The notes: generated by a model from the letters alone, not told the origin. A DNA stretch of 24,158 bases from UMGS755 sp045595795 (GCA_045595795.1 JAZOBC010000009.1:1-24158), one strand, 5' to 3'. Counted from the first letter of the stretch, positions 14,207-23,001 are shown. Translations and numbers: made by a program.

Positions 14207-16993
14207 ATGGATTACAGTCAAACTTTAAATCTGCCAAAAACTGATTTCCCCATGCGTGGCAATCTGCCCCAGCGTGAGCCGGAAATTCTTGAGCGGCAGG
14301 AAACAAATACAATGTATGAAAAGCTTATGGAGAAAAATGAAGGCAAGCCTTTATTTATTCTGCATGATGGACCGCCATATGCCAACGGCGACATGCACAT
14401 GGGTCATGCCCTGAATAAAACACTAAAGGATATCATCACCCGTTTTAAGAATATGGATGGCTTTAAAGCACCTTATATTCACGGTTGGGATACCCACGGC
14501 CTGCCCATTGAACGTCAGGCAATTGCAAAACTCGGCATTAACCGCCATGAGGTTGATACGGTTCAGTTCCGTGATTTGTGCCGCGATTTTGCCATGAAAT
14601 ATGTGAATCTGCAAATGGGCTCCTTAAAGCGCTTAGGCGCACTGGGTAAATGGGAAGATCCGTATCTGACCTTAGACCCCAAGTTTGAGGCAAAGCAGAT
14701 TGAAATTTTCGGTAAAATGGCTGAAAAGGGCTATATTTATAAGGGATTAAAGCCCATTTATTGGTGCCCTGACTGTGAAACCGCTTTGGCAGAAGCTGAA
14801 ATTGAATATCAAGAGGATAAGACAAATTCAATTTATGTTAAATTTGCAGTGTCAGATGACCATGGCGTGTTTGACGGTAGCGGTGTTGCAAAAGAAAAAA
14901 TTAATTTCCTGATTTGGACCACCACAACCTGGACTCTGCCCGGTAACGTTGCTATTGCTTTAAATGGCATGTTTACGTATAATTTAGTTGAATCACAGGG
15001 AGAATATTTCATCATTGCTGATGAGCTGGTTGACACAGTTATGAAAGCAGCCGGCAGAGAGCAGTATGAAACCGTTTGCTCTTATAGTGGTGCTGAACTT
15101 GAAAACATCCGTTGCAAACATCCCTTTATTGACAGAGAATCTGTCATCATCTTAGGTGACCACGTTACATTAGATGCCGGTACGGGCTGCGTACACACAG
15201 CACCGGGTCATGGTCTTGAAGACTATATTGCCTGCCAGCAGTACAAGGATATCCCCATTATTGTACCTGTAGATGAAAAGGGATATTTAAATGAGCTTGC
15301 CGGCGAATTTAACGGCCTTTATTATGAAAAAGCCAACAGTAAAATTATTGAAAAATTAACAGAACTTAACGCCTTGTTTGCTGTGGAGGAAATCATTCAC
15401 CAATATCCGCATTGCTGGCGTTGTCATGATGCCATTGTGTATCGTGCAGCTGAGCAGTGGTTTGCATCTGTCGATGCAATTAAAGATGATGCCGTGAAGG
15501 CAATTCAGGGTGTTACCTGGCTGCCTAAGTGGGGTGAAGACAGAATCACCGGCATGGTGCAAGACCGTAGCGATTGGTGTATTTCCCGTCAGAGAACCTG
15601 GGGTGTGCCTATTCCGATTTTCTATTGTGAAAAGTGTGGTAAGGAACTGATTAACGCTGATACTATCAAGGCAGTATCTGAGTTGTTCTATGAAAAAGGC
15701 TCCAATGCCTGGTATGAACTTCCTGCAGAGGACATCCTTCCTGCCGGAACGGTTTGCCCGGACTGCGGACATGATCACTTCACAAAAGAAAAAGACATCA
15801 TGGATGTTTGGTTTGACTCCGGCTCCAGTCATACTGCTGTTTTAGAGGTAAAAGAAGGTCTTCATTATCCCGCTGATTTATATTTAGAGGGGAACGACCA
15901 GTATCGTGGATGGTTCCAGTCTTCGCTGTTAACGGCGATTGCTGCCAGGGGTGAGGCACCGTATAAGGCTGTTATCACACATGGTATGATTGTCGATGAA
16001 TCTGGTGCAAAGATGTCTAAATCTAAGGGAAATGGTATTAGTCCTCAGGATATTATTAAGCAGTTTGGTGCAGATGTACTCCGTTTGTGGGTGGCTTCGG
16101 CCGACTATAAAACCGATATGCACATTTCAGAAAACATTTTGAAGCAGCTTTCTGAAGCATATCGTAAAATCAGAAACACCGCTCGTTATATCTTAGGTAA
16201 TATTCATGACTTTGAGCCGGATAAAGATATGGTAAATGTTTCAGATATGCAGGAGATTGACCGCTTCATTATGGCTCGTCTTGACCATTTGGTTGAAAAA
16301 GTTTTAGACAGCTACCGCAGCTATGAATTCCATGGCGTATTCCATGCTATTCACAACTTCTGCGTTGTGGACATGAGTAACTTCTATTTAGATGTAATCA
16401 AAGACCGCTTATATACGGAGAAGGCAGATAGCGTGGCACGTCGCAGTGCACAAACTGCAATGTATCGCATTTTGGATAGCTTAGTTCGTCTGTTGACACC
16501 CATTTTGGCATACACATGCGAAGAAATCTGGTCCTTCATGCCTCATAAGGCTGACGATTATGCAGAGTTTGTCGTGCTTAACGACATGCCCAAGACAGAT
16601 GCATCTCTGCGGGATGAAGCGTTAGAAGCTCGTTGGGAATCACTTTTAGCTGTTCGTGGCGATGTATCAAAAGCATTAGAAGAAGCAAGAAATGCCAAGG
16701 TAATCGGTCACTCATTGGGTGCTGAGGTGTCCATTTACGCCGAAGGTGCGCTGTATGACCTGCTAAAAGAGGTAGAGACTGACCTGACGACCTATTTCAT
16801 CACTTCTGCTGTTAAGGTTCTGCCGCTTGCAGATGCATCAGCAGAAGCAACGCTTGGTGAAACCGGCATTAAGGTAAGCGTTGCAGCAGCTGTGGGTGAA
16901 AAATGTGAACGTTGCTGGATGTTCTCTGAGACAGTTGGCAAAAATGAAGCACATCCCACGTTGTGCAGCCGTTGTGCAGCGAATTTAGATTAA
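14207..16993 (+). CDS. ileS: Isoleucyl-tRNA synthetase
   Basis: A 928-residue class Ia synthetase that charges tRNA-Ile. The HIGH motif is HMGH at 64-67, the KMSKS motif is Lys602-Ser606, HGWDTHGLPIE precedes the catalytic core, and the CP1 editing domain includes TTWTLPGN and GTGCVHTAPGHG. WFDSGSSH and the anticodon-binding helices follow. The C-terminal zinc ribbon has Cys900, Cys903, Cys920 and Cys923. This is the ordinary bacterial form with the C-terminal Zn domain, not the mupirocin-resistant eukaryote-like type, as far as sequence shows. The ATG at 14207 has AAAGGA (14191-14196) 10 nt upstream; an in-frame ATG at 14171 would put that site inside the gene. Only 51 nt separate it from divIVA, so there is no room for the T-box leader often found before ileS in Firmicutes. 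Confidence 0.97.
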   Translation: MDYSQTLNLPKTDFPMRGNLPQREPEILERQETNTMYEKLMEKNEGKPLFILHDGPPYANGDMHMGHALNKTLKDIITRFKNMDGFKAPYIHGWDTHGLPIERQAIAKLGINRHEVDTVQFRDLCRDFAMKYVNLQMGSLKRLGALGKWEDPYLTLDPKFEAKQIEIFGKMAEKGYIYKGLKPIYWCPDCETALAEAEIEYQEDKTNSIYVKFAVSDDHGVFDGSGVAKEKINFLIWTTTTWTLPGNVAIALNGMFTYNLVESQGEYFIIADELVDTVMKAAGREQYETVCSYSGAELENIRCKHPFIDRESVIILGDHVTLDAGTGCVHTAPGHGLEDYIACQQYKDIPIIVPVDEKGYLNELAGEFNGLYYEKANSKIIEKLTELNALFAVEEIIHQYPHCWRCHDAIVYRAAEQWFASVDAIKDDAVKAIQGVTWLPKWGEDRITGMVQDRSDWCISRQRTWGVPIPIFYCEKCGKELINADTIKAVSELFYEKGSNAWYELPAEDILPAGTVCPDCGHDHFTKEKDIMDVWFDSGSSHTAVLEVKEGLHYPADLYLEGNDQYRGWFQSSLLTAIAARGEAPYKAVITHGMIVDESGAKMSKSKGNGISPQDIIKQFGADVLRLWVASADYKTDMHISENILKQLSEAYRKIRNTARYILGNIHDFEPDKDMVNVSDMQEIDRFIMARLDHLVEKVLDSYRSYEFHGVFHAIHNFCVVDMSNFYLDVIKDRLYTEKADSVARRSAQTAMYRILDSLVRLLTPILAYTCEEIWSFMPHKADDYAEFVVLNDMPKTDASLRDEALEARWESLLAVRGDVSKALEEARNAKVIGHSLGAEVSIYAEGALYDLLKEVETDLTTYFITSAVKVLPLADASAEATLGETGIKVSVAAAVGEKCERCWMFSETVGKNEAHPTLCSRCAANLD

Positions 16994-17004
16994 TGGAAGA
17001 TTGG

Positions 17005-17045
17005 CTGTGGGCAAGGGCCTTAGGCTTTTGCCCACGGTGATTTTG
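17005..17045 (+). terminator. Long hairpin between ileS and lspA (partial terminator or processing site)
   Basis: Bases 17005-17019 pair with 17023-17037 to form a 15-bp stem with a TTA loop. Three pairs are G-T wobbles, and the core GTGGGC/GCCCAC is strong. It is followed by TGATTTTG, a short and broken T-run. The lspA ribosome site begins 9 nt later, so read-through is expected and the element probably tunes lspA-rluD expression. Confidence 0.6.
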
Positions 17046-17063
17046 TAAGGAGAGACGAGTTCA

Positions 17064-17549
17064 GTGCTCATATTATTTTTTATTGGCGCAGCACTGTTGG
17101 TGCTTATTGACCAGCTAACGAAGCTTGCAGTATGTCAATTTGTGCAAGACGTTGCCACAATCCCTCTCATTCCGGATGTATTTCATCTTACCTATCATCG
17201 GAACATGGGTGCCGCCTTTGGCATTATGCAAGGGCAATTCGGATTCTTTTTTATTGTAACAATTTTGGTAGTTGCTGCCATCATAGCGTATGTGCTGATT
17301 AAGCGCCCAAAAAGCTTGTGGCTGAATCTTTCACTAACACTTTTGACCGGTGGCGCCTTAGGTAATTTCATTGACCGATTATTTCGTGGTTATGTGGTTG
17401 ATTTTTTAGATTTTCGCTTGATTCATTTTCCAATTTTTAATGGAGCAGATTGTTTTGTGGTTTGTGGGGCCATCTTGCTCATGGCATATGTGATTTTTGT
17501 AGAAGGCAAGGAAACGAAAAAAGTGAAAAAAGAACAACAGGAAGAGTGA
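17064..17549 (+). CDS. lspA: Lipoprotein signal peptidase (signal peptidase II)
   Basis: A 161-residue membrane aspartyl peptidase that cleaves signal peptides from prolipoproteins after lipidation. Four hydrophobic segments are visible (about 2-20, 59-79, 85-101 and 128-148). Family motifs are NMGAAFGI at 47-54, GGALGNFIDR at 96-105 and GYVVDFLDF at 109-117. The catalytic pair should be Asp104 and Asp129, the latter in FNGADCF. The C-terminal tail is short, charged and cytoplasmic. It uses a GTG start with AAGGAG (17047-17052) 11 nt upstream. The window encodes at least one substrate, the DUF3048 lipoprotein. The next gene begins 6 nt after the stop, as in the lspA-ylyB pair of Bacillus. Confidence 0.95.
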   Translation: MLILFFIGAALLVLIDQLTKLAVCQFVQDVATIPLIPDVFHLTYHRNMGAAFGIMQGQFGFFFIVTILVVAAIIAYVLIKRPKSLWLNLSLTLLTGGALGNFIDRLFRGYVVDFLDFRLIHFPIFNGADCFVVCGAILLMAYVIFVEGKETKKVKKEQQEE

Positions 17550-17555
17550 TTGGGC

Positions 17556-18467
17556 ATGCATTTTATGTGTGAGGAAGCGTCCGCCGGTATTCGGTTGGAC
17601 GTTTTTCTGTCCGAACAAGCTGACTTGACCCGCTCAGCGGCTCAAAAACTGATTGAAAGCGGTGATGTGACAGTTTGTGGCAAGGCAGTTGCTAAAAATT
17701 ATAAATTGCGATGTCAAGATGTGATTGACTTGATATTGCCAGAGGCAAAGGATCCGGAGGCAAAACCGGAGGACATCCCTATTGACATTGTGTATGAGGA
17801 TGATTCCTTGCTTGTGGTGAATAAGCCTCAGGGGATGGTGGTGCATCCTGCAGCCGGTCACGATGGCGGAACCCTTGTGAACGCACTGCTATACCATGCA
17901 TCCGGTCGACTGTCAGCCATTAATGGGGTGGTACGTCCCGGCATTGTGCATCGTATTGATAAAGATACAAGTGGCATTTTAGTTGTGGCAAAAACCAATG
18001 AGGCACACCTTTCTCTGGCAGAGCAAATCAAAGAACATTCTGTCAGTAGAACCTATTATTGTTTGGTGCATGGTAAGCTGAAGGAAGAAAGCTTTACAGT
18101 TGATAAAGCGATTGGCCGCCACCCGAAGGATCGCAAGAAAATGGCGGTGGTGACAAAAGGTGGTCGTCATGCCGTGACACACGTGAGTGTGGTGACGCAG
18201 TTTGAGACATGCGCGCTTTTAAGGTGTCAACTTGAAACGGGCCGTACGCATCAAATTCGTGTTCACTTATCGAGTCTGGGTCATCCGGTTGTGGGAGACC
18301 CGGTTTATGGTGTGAAAAATGATAAAATGGCAAAAAAATATGCCCTGAAAGGACAGCTTTTACATGCCGCCTCTCTGGGCTTTCTGCATCCTGAATCAGA
18401 GCAATTTGTTGAATTTTCAGCGCCGTTACCGGACTATTTTGAAGAAGTTTTGAACCAGTTGAAATAA
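17556..18467 (+). CDS. rluD: RluD-family 23S rRNA pseudouridine synthase
   Basis: A 303-residue RluA/RluD-type pseudouridine synthase. An S4 RNA-binding domain covers about 12-60, with LTRSAAQKLIESGDVTVCGK. The catalytic domain follows, with NKPQGMVVHPAAGH and the active-site motif HRIDKDTSGILVV, whose catalytic aspartate is Asp135. GRTHQIRVHL and GHPVVGDPVYG complete the family set. Isoleucine replaces the more usual leucine in RLD, a mild change. By position after lspA it matches Bacillus ylyB. The exact uridines modified (the RluD sites in helix 69, or others) cannot be read from sequence. The ATG at 17556 is preferred, with AGGAAGAG about 9 nt upstream overlapping the end of lspA; a TTG at 17550 is also in frame. 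No good terminator follows before the convergent gene. Confidence 0.93.
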   Translation: MHFMCEEASAGIRLDVFLSEQADLTRSAAQKLIESGDVTVCGKAVAKNYKLRCQDVIDLILPEAKDPEAKPEDIPIDIVYEDDSLLVVNKPQGMVVHPAAGHDGGTLVNALLYHASGRLSAINGVVRPGIVHRIDKDTSGILVVAKTNEAHLSLAEQIKEHSVSRTYYCLVHGKLKEESFTVDKAIGRHPKDRKKMAVVTKGGRHAVTHVSVVTQFETCALLRCQLETGRTHQIRVHLSSLGHPVVGDPVYGVKNDKMAKKYALKGQLLHAASLGFLHPESEQFVEFSAPLPDYFEEVLNQLK

Positions 18468-18494
18468 GCGGGAAAACCCTATAAGACCATCATC

Positions 18495-19022
18495 TTATTC
18501 CGCAATGATTTCCGACAAGATTTTATAAATATTACTCTTTAACGCTACCTGAACCGATTGTTCAAACACATCGGCAAAGGTAGTTTTTTCTTTTGCCTGT
18601 AATTGTCGTTCTACTTCAGCAGCATCAGTAGTCACCTGCAAAAACATTTGTTTTTGTGCAGAGCGAAAGGCATTATATGCACTCTCAGCCTCAGGCACTG
18701 TCAGTGTTACGGGCAGAATTTTTTGAATCACCGAAATGGAAAGCACCTGCTTGAGAGAGCAAACCATGGTCAGATATGCCAAATGGATGCGATTGTAACG
18801 TTTTTTATATGGTTTGGGGATGACGCCCAACTTGACGTAGTTGTTAATCATGGAGGGCGTGATCAGCTTCTCGTTTTCCTTTTGATAAACAGAAAGATAT
18901 TGCTCCATGAGGGTAATTACCTGGTCCATATATAAGTCAAGGCAAGGCAACTCTTCCCAGGAAGGGATTTCATATTGATCAAGGCGCTGAATCCAACGCT
19001 GCAACGGTGTTATATATTCCAT
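18495..19022 (-). CDS. DUF1836 protein, MerR-like HTH
   Basis: A 175-residue DUF1836-family protein. A MerR-like helix-turn-helix stretch is visible around 56-90 (ITPSMINNYVKLGVIPKP, then KKRYNRIHLAYL), consistent with DNA binding. The C-terminal half (about 110-175) is helical and poorly conserved. The family is common in Clostridia and of unknown function, so it is best described as a putative transcriptional regulator with no known target. A GAGGAT ribosome site (19028-19033) lies 5 nt before the ATG, and a good promoter lies upstream. It converges on the rluD gene with a 27-nt gap. Confidence 0.85.
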   Translation of the reverse strand: MEYITPLQRWIQRLDQYEIPSWEELPCLDLYMDQVITLMEQYLSVYQKENEKLITPSMINNYVKLGVIPKPYKKRYNRIHLAYLTMVCSLKQVLSISVIQKILPVTLTVPEAESAYNAFRSAQKQMFLQVTTDAAEVERQLQAKEKTTFADVFEQSVQVALKSNIYKILSEIIAE

Positions 19023-19074
19023 GCAACATCCTCTTTTCCGTCATTGTATACTTTGTTCTGTGTAAACCTTTTTC

Positions 19075-19104
19075 ATTCTATCATAAGCATGACTGCCTTG
19101 TCAA
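19075..19104 (-). promoter_or_regulatory. Promoter of the DUF1836 gene
   Basis: Read on the - strand: consensus TTGACA (19104-19099), an 18-nt spacer and TAGAAT (19080-19075), preceded by a TG extension. It lies just past the terminator of the upstream peptidase gene. Confidence 0.75.
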
Positions 19105-19110
19105 GACAAC

Positions 19111-19142
19111 AAAAAAAACGGCAAACACATATGTATTTGCTG
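19111..19142 (-). terminator. Rho-independent terminator of the M23 peptidase gene
   Basis: On the - strand, an imperfect 10-bp stem (CAGCAAATAC with GTGTTTGCCG, one mismatch and one G-T pair) with a small ATAT loop is followed by eight T (19118-19111). It begins 16 nt after the stop codon. Confidence 0.85.
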
Positions 19143-19157
19143 TTCTTTTGAAATTCA

Positions 19158-20762
19158 TTATCCAATTCCGTTCATGTATGACATCGGATCAATGGGCGTA
19201 CCATCTACACGCACCTCAAAGTGTAAATGCGAACCAGTGCTGCGTCCTGTGTTGCCGACGGAGGCAATCACATCGCCTTTGGCAACCACAGAGCCTTCTG
19301 TCACAAACAATTCGTTGCAATGCGCATAATATGTCACAACGCCATTGCCGTGGTCAATTTGCACCATGTATCCATAGCCGCCGTTGTTATACGCAGCATA
19401 GATAACCGTTCCGTTATCTGCGGCATAAATGTTTGTTCCAGTGGGAGCAGCCAGATCAATACCGTTGTGATTTCTGCCCCAGCGACTGCCAAAACGAGAA
19501 GAAAGTGAGCCACTTGTGGGAACAGCCATGTTACCCGTTCCGATTGGACTGGGGGGTTCCTTGGTTCCTTTTTGAATGATCTCGTCAACTGCTGCGCAGA
19601 GAACATTTTCAGAAACGATATTTCGCTCGGTTTCAACGCCGTTAACAGAAGTTATATATGCTTCAACAATTCTGGAACCTTCGGCACCTTTTTGCTCAAT
19701 CACGATGTTTCCTTCATATTTGGTCGGGTCATCCTTTTCAATGGTGTTAAAAGGAACCGCCTCTTCCATCGTTCGGTGTTCCACCGTTTTAACAGAAATG
19801 AGTGTTTCACCTGTAGGAATTTTTAACATACCGCTAAGAGAATCATAATTCGGAATCACGTTGTTTTGCAATAGGCTATCCACCGTAATATCATAAGAAT
19901 TTGCAATTGATTCCAGCGTTTCGCCCGGAGAGACTGTGTGCATGCTCATTCGGCCTTTATGCAGCGCTATAGAAGCACTTTCTGCTGTTTTCAAGGATTG
20001 CTTGGGTACGAATCGGTGCGATACAGTCACCGTCTGACAAAATTCGGCAGTCGCATCTGTCTTACCCTCTAAGAATTCATTTTTATAGTCATTTAGAACA
20101 GAGAGGGCGGCGGATTCATTCGCCATTGCAAAAATCAATTCCTGATCGACATAAACACCATAAGCAGGTAACATTTCATTGCTTAAGGCTTTCAGTTTTT
20201 CTTTCAAATCTGCCTCGTTGGAAAATGCTCCTTTGGCAATCAAACGGGTTGAAAATTGAAGATTTCCTACCGGCACGAAATCTTCATCTAAAACATAATC
20301 TAATTCGTTGTTAATCTCACTTAATAGGGCCGTGTAGTCATCAGCATGACGCATCACACCAATGGTCTGACCATCCACGCTAATCACACAGCCAATGCTG
20401 CAAGTGCTGATGAGAAGGATACATGCAATAGCTGCAATGCTACCGGAAACTGCGCTGGAAAAGACAATGCGACTTGCGTTTTCTCTAACCATACACCGAA
20501 TGCCCGAGAGAGCACTCTTTGCTGCAACAGACAAGTGTGAAGCCTGCTTTTTTAGCCAAGACATGAAACCTTTTGTGTAATCTGATGATAGAGATGGTCT
20601 GAATTTCAGCAGCTCCGTGAGACGCTTGTGCTCAGCGCGCAACGGATCTGTGGTTGTTATTTTATAATTTGTTTGTATTTTTACTTGTGTTTTGGGGATT
20701 TCCACATAGTATTTAGATGGTATTTTTTCAATTCGCTTCACCGTCACACGGGTTCGATCCAC
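19158..20762 (-). CDS. Membrane-anchored LysM-G5-M23 peptidase (cell wall hydrolase)
   Basis: A 534-residue envelope protein. A basic cytoplasmic tail of about 97 residues precedes one transmembrane helix at about 98-128. Outside the cell come a poorly recognised region (130-270), a LysM peptidoglycan-binding domain (274-317, HTVSPGETLESIANSYDI), a G5 domain (about 322-391) and an M23 zinc endopeptidase (about 420-530). The zinc ligands are H432 and D436 in HNGID and H514 in HLHFEV; H481 and H512 are the likely catalytic histidines. All are present, so it should be active against peptidoglycan cross-bridges. Such proteins act in wall remodelling, cell separation or sporulation; which one is not shown. 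It starts at GTG with GAGG 7 nt upstream. The unusually long cytoplasmic tail could bind an intracellular partner. Confidence 0.92.
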   Translation of the reverse strand: MDRTRVTVKRIEKIPSKYYVEIPKTQVKIQTNYKITTTDPLRAEHKRLTELLKFRPSLSSDYTKGFMSWLKKQASHLSVAAKSALSGIRCMVRENASRIVFSSAVSGSIAAIACILLISTCSIGCVISVDGQTIGVMRHADDYTALLSEINNELDYVLDEDFVPVGNLQFSTRLIAKGAFSNEADLKEKLKALSNEMLPAYGVYVDQELIFAMANESAALSVLNDYKNEFLEGKTDATAEFCQTVTVSHRFVPKQSLKTAESASIALHKGRMSMHTVSPGETLESIANSYDITVDSLLQNNVIPNYDSLSGMLKIPTGETLISVKTVEHRTMEEAVPFNTIEKDDPTKYEGNIVIEQKGAEGSRIVEAYITSVNGVETERNIVSENVLCAAVDEIIQKGTKEPPSPIGTGNMAVPTSGSLSSRFGSRWGRNHNGIDLAAPTGTNIYAADNGTVIYAAYNNGGYGYMVQIDHGNGVVTYYAHCNELFVTEGSVVAKGDVIASVGNTGRSTGSHLHFEVRVDGTPIDPMSYMNGIG

Positions 20763-20845
20763 ACCATCACCTCGTTTCAGTTTATGTATCTATAGTATAT
20801 GTGAATTTTTCTAAATATATTACAAAATTATTAAAACACTTTTAT

Positions 20846-20874
20846 ATTTTACAACATTTTCTTAATAATTTCAA
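20846..20874 (-). promoter_or_regulatory. Probable promoter of the M23 peptidase gene
   Basis: On the - strand: TTGAAA (20874-20869), a 17-nt spacer and TAAAAT (20851-20846). The predicted leader is about 77 nt. The region is A/T-rich and other hexamers are possible. I see nothing else of note between 20763 and the terminator at 20942. Confidence 0.5.
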
Positions 20875-20941
20875 TGGTAATTTTGTAAAGAAATTATGAA
20901 CAGAATCGTTATATTTTGGTTATTTATACAACAATTTGCAC

Positions 20942-20985
20942 AAAAAATAGGTTGTAACAGCGTTACTTCACTCTGTTACAACCTA
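20942..20985 (-). terminator. Rho-independent terminator of the LTA-synthase-family gene
   Basis: On the - strand, a perfect 13-bp stem (TAGGTTGTAACAG with its complement; arms 20973-20985 and 20948-20960) closes a 12-nt loop and is followed by six T (20947-20942). Confidence 0.93.
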
Positions 20986-21015
20986 CCTTATAGCGTGCAA
21001 TTTACCCAAAGATTT

Positions 21016-22914
21016 TTATTTCTCTACCACGATTTTATTATGTTCTGTATCGTGGATAACTTTGAGATTTAAAACCTCGCCGAAGAAGCTTTCGTCCACA
21101 TAGTAAATATCAGATTCAAAGGTGCTTTGATAGCGCTTTGTTTGCTTAGCTTTGTTTTCATCAACCCAGTCAACAGTAATATTTTTTTCATCTTTAAAGT
21201 CAATCGTACAGATTTTTCCGTTAATTTTCACCTCTGCCTCAGAACCATTCCAACTCATTTTTCCGCCAAGTTTTTCAATGATGCCACGCATTGGAAGCAG
21301 ATAGTCTTCATCAACTTTGATGGCATAAGAAATGGTTTTTCCTTTGCAAACAGTGATGGCGCTTTCTTCCATTCCAAGCAGCTTTGTCATATAGAAATTA
21401 GAATAACTGCTTAGCTCTCTTTGCAGCCAATCATAACCCAATCTTTCACTCAGGGTTTGTGTACCGGAAAAGAGATTGGTACCTAAGCCTAAGCGATTTC
21501 CGTGGATGGTACATCCCATCGCAGCCAGTGTTGTGGGGAACATGTCCAAGGAAGTAAAATCACGATTTTTACTGTACGTTGCGTCAACTCCATCTGCAAC
21601 ATTGATAAAGCAGTTATACATGCGTCGTGAATATTGGTCGGAAACCACTTCCTGAATATAGACGTTGTCCATAGTGCAGTGATCACCGGAGATAATCACG
21701 GTGGTGTTTTCGTAAAAATCCTGTTCTTTGAGCCAGGAGATAAAATTTGCCACCTGTCTGTCAGAGCAAGCAAAAACATTGTCATACTGCCTGTTGTAAT
21801 CGTGGCTGCATTGATCGCAAACATAGCCGTTTGGGAAATGCGTATCAACCGTCAGCATAGATAGGGCAAATGGTTGATCAGAAGAAGATAATTCGGCAAG
21901 TTTCTCTTTGGCATAGGTGAAAAGATAATGGTCATCCATACCCCACCAGACATAATAATCTTCCGGTATAATACCGTCTGTAATGGCTGTGTTATAATCA
22001 AAAATATGGTCAGTATGGTGATCGGAGTAATATCGGTCACGACCAGCAAAAGATGCATGTGAACCAACCATGAGTGCCTGCTGATAGCCGTTCTCATGTA
22101 AAATATCTCCAAGAGTCACAGTGCCTGCTAAGAAACGGCTGTTTTCGTAATACGCCTCGCCATAAATACCGTTTGTTAAGGGAATGCCGGATGATTGTGC
22201 TACCAAAGCACCCATCGTCCAGGTCGCACCGGTAACAGCACGTCCTCCACCCAATTTATCGCTTTGAGAAAAATGAATGTTGTCTTTTGCCAGCTGCGTC
22301 AAATTGGGCAATAGATTTACATCCATGGCACCACCGTTTTCGCGGTCAGCAAATGTTGATTCCATAGATTCCAAGAAAATAAAAATCAGATTTCTCTTTT
22401 CTTTTGGAAAAATAATATTTGTTTGAGCGGGATCAACGTATTCTTCTTCATAGATAACAGAGTGCTGTGCTATACCGACCAGATATTGATCCAGATCGAC
22501 CGCCAGGGCGGCTGTGCCTAAAAGACTCAGACCGCAAAATGCCGCAAAGCCATATAGCACCGCTTTGTTTGACAGAAGATAAACTTTCTTTAGAAGTTTG
22601 ATTTTTTTCAGATTCAGCAGTCCAAATAAAAAGAGTGGTGTTAGCAGGAGAGCGGGAAGCAGAGCAGAGAAAAGAAAGTTCCACACAAGCCCATAGTCAA
22701 CGCCTTCAATGTTGCCAAACAAGGTTGATAGAATGGCATTAAAACCAACATTGCCATAAATTTTTACATACCACATAGCGGAAAAAAATGCCAAAAAACA
22801 GACAAATAAAAGAATGATACCGAAAATTTTTGGTATCATAATAAGCAGTTGCTTTGTTTTGACTTCAGAAATTTGCAACAACTCGGTGTTTTCTGAGTTC
22901 GGTGCAGTCTGCAT
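21016..22914 (-). CDS. LTA-synthase-family phosphoglycerol transferase with C-terminal stalk domain
   Basis: A 632-residue polytopic enzyme of the LtaS/MdoB sulfatase-like family (COG1368), which transfers glycerol phosphate from phosphatidylglycerol to envelope polymers. Three transmembrane helices are visible (about 26-49, 78-101 and 117-139). The extracellular catalytic domain (about 170-475) shows metal ligand Glu182 in FIFLESMES, a likely nucleophile Thr228 in RAVTGATW, His359 in DTHFP, and Asp411-His412 in ISGDH. The last 105 residues (about 526-632; LLPMRGIIEKLGGKMSWNG) match a stalk domain related to copper amine oxidase N1, which is not usual on LtaS. It may bind wall or glycan. The ATG at 22914 has GAGGTG 9 nt upstream; an in-frame ATG at 22956 has none. 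True lipoteichoic acid synthesis is not proven; another phosphoglycerol acceptor is possible. Confidence 0.88.
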   Translation of the reverse strand: MQTAPNSENTELLQISEVKTKQLLIMIPKIFGIILLFVCFLAFFSAMWYVKIYGNVGFNAILSTLFGNIEGVDYGLVWNFLFSALLPALLLTPLFLFGLLNLKKIKLLKKVYLLSNKAVLYGFAAFCGLSLLGTAALAVDLDQYLVGIAQHSVIYEEEYVDPAQTNIIFPKEKRNLIFIFLESMESTFADRENGGAMDVNLLPNLTQLAKDNIHFSQSDKLGGGRAVTGATWTMGALVAQSSGIPLTNGIYGEAYYENSRFLAGTVTLGDILHENGYQQALMVGSHASFAGRDRYYSDHHTDHIFDYNTAITDGIIPEDYYVWWGMDDHYLFTYAKEKLAELSSSDQPFALSMLTVDTHFPNGYVCDQCSHDYNRQYDNVFACSDRQVANFISWLKEQDFYENTTVIISGDHCTMDNVYIQEVVSDQYSRRMYNCFINVADGVDATYSKNRDFTSLDMFPTTLAAMGCTIHGNRLGLGTNLFSGTQTLSERLGYDWLQRELSSYSNFYMTKLLGMEESAITVCKGKTISYAIKVDEDYLLPMRGIIEKLGGKMSWNGSEAEVKINGKICTIDFKDEKNITVDWVDENKAKQTKRYQSTFESDIYYVDESFFGEVLNLKVIHDTEHNKIVVEK

Positions 22915-22992
22915 GGTAAGAAACACCTCTTTCGTATAGATAAGATACAGAAACATTCATACCGGTACCACGTGATTAATGGGACACATCTT

Positions 22993-23001
22993 ATTATATC
23001 A
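22993..23001 (-). promoter_or_regulatory. Extended -10 promoter of the LTA-synthase-family gene
   Basis: On the - strand, TGATATAAT (23001-22993) is a perfect extended -10 element. No good -35 box lies 17 nt upstream (TTTCAT is the best). The leader would be about 72 nt. Confidence 0.6.

Noticed and set aside
15356..15832. 158-codon open frame on the - strand inside ileS, and a 137-codon one at 8493-8906
   Set aside because: Both lie wholly within strongly recognised genes, encode no recognisable protein and lack ribosome sites.
18468..18503. Hairpin ATAAGA/TCTTAT between the convergent rluD and DUF1836 genes as a two-way terminator
   Set aside because: The stem is only 6 bp, overlaps a stop codon and has no T-run on the + strand.
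19007..19405. 132-codon + strand open frame across the DUF1836 promoter and the end of the M23 gene
   Set aside because: It runs through a terminator and a promoter on the opposite strand and is antisense to the conserved M23 active site.
22963..22971. GTGGTACCG on the - strand, resembling the T-box antiterminator core
   Set aside because: The leader before the LTA-synthase-family gene is only about 72 nt, with no room for a specifier stem or terminator, and the gene is not an amino-acid or tRNA gene. It is likely chance.
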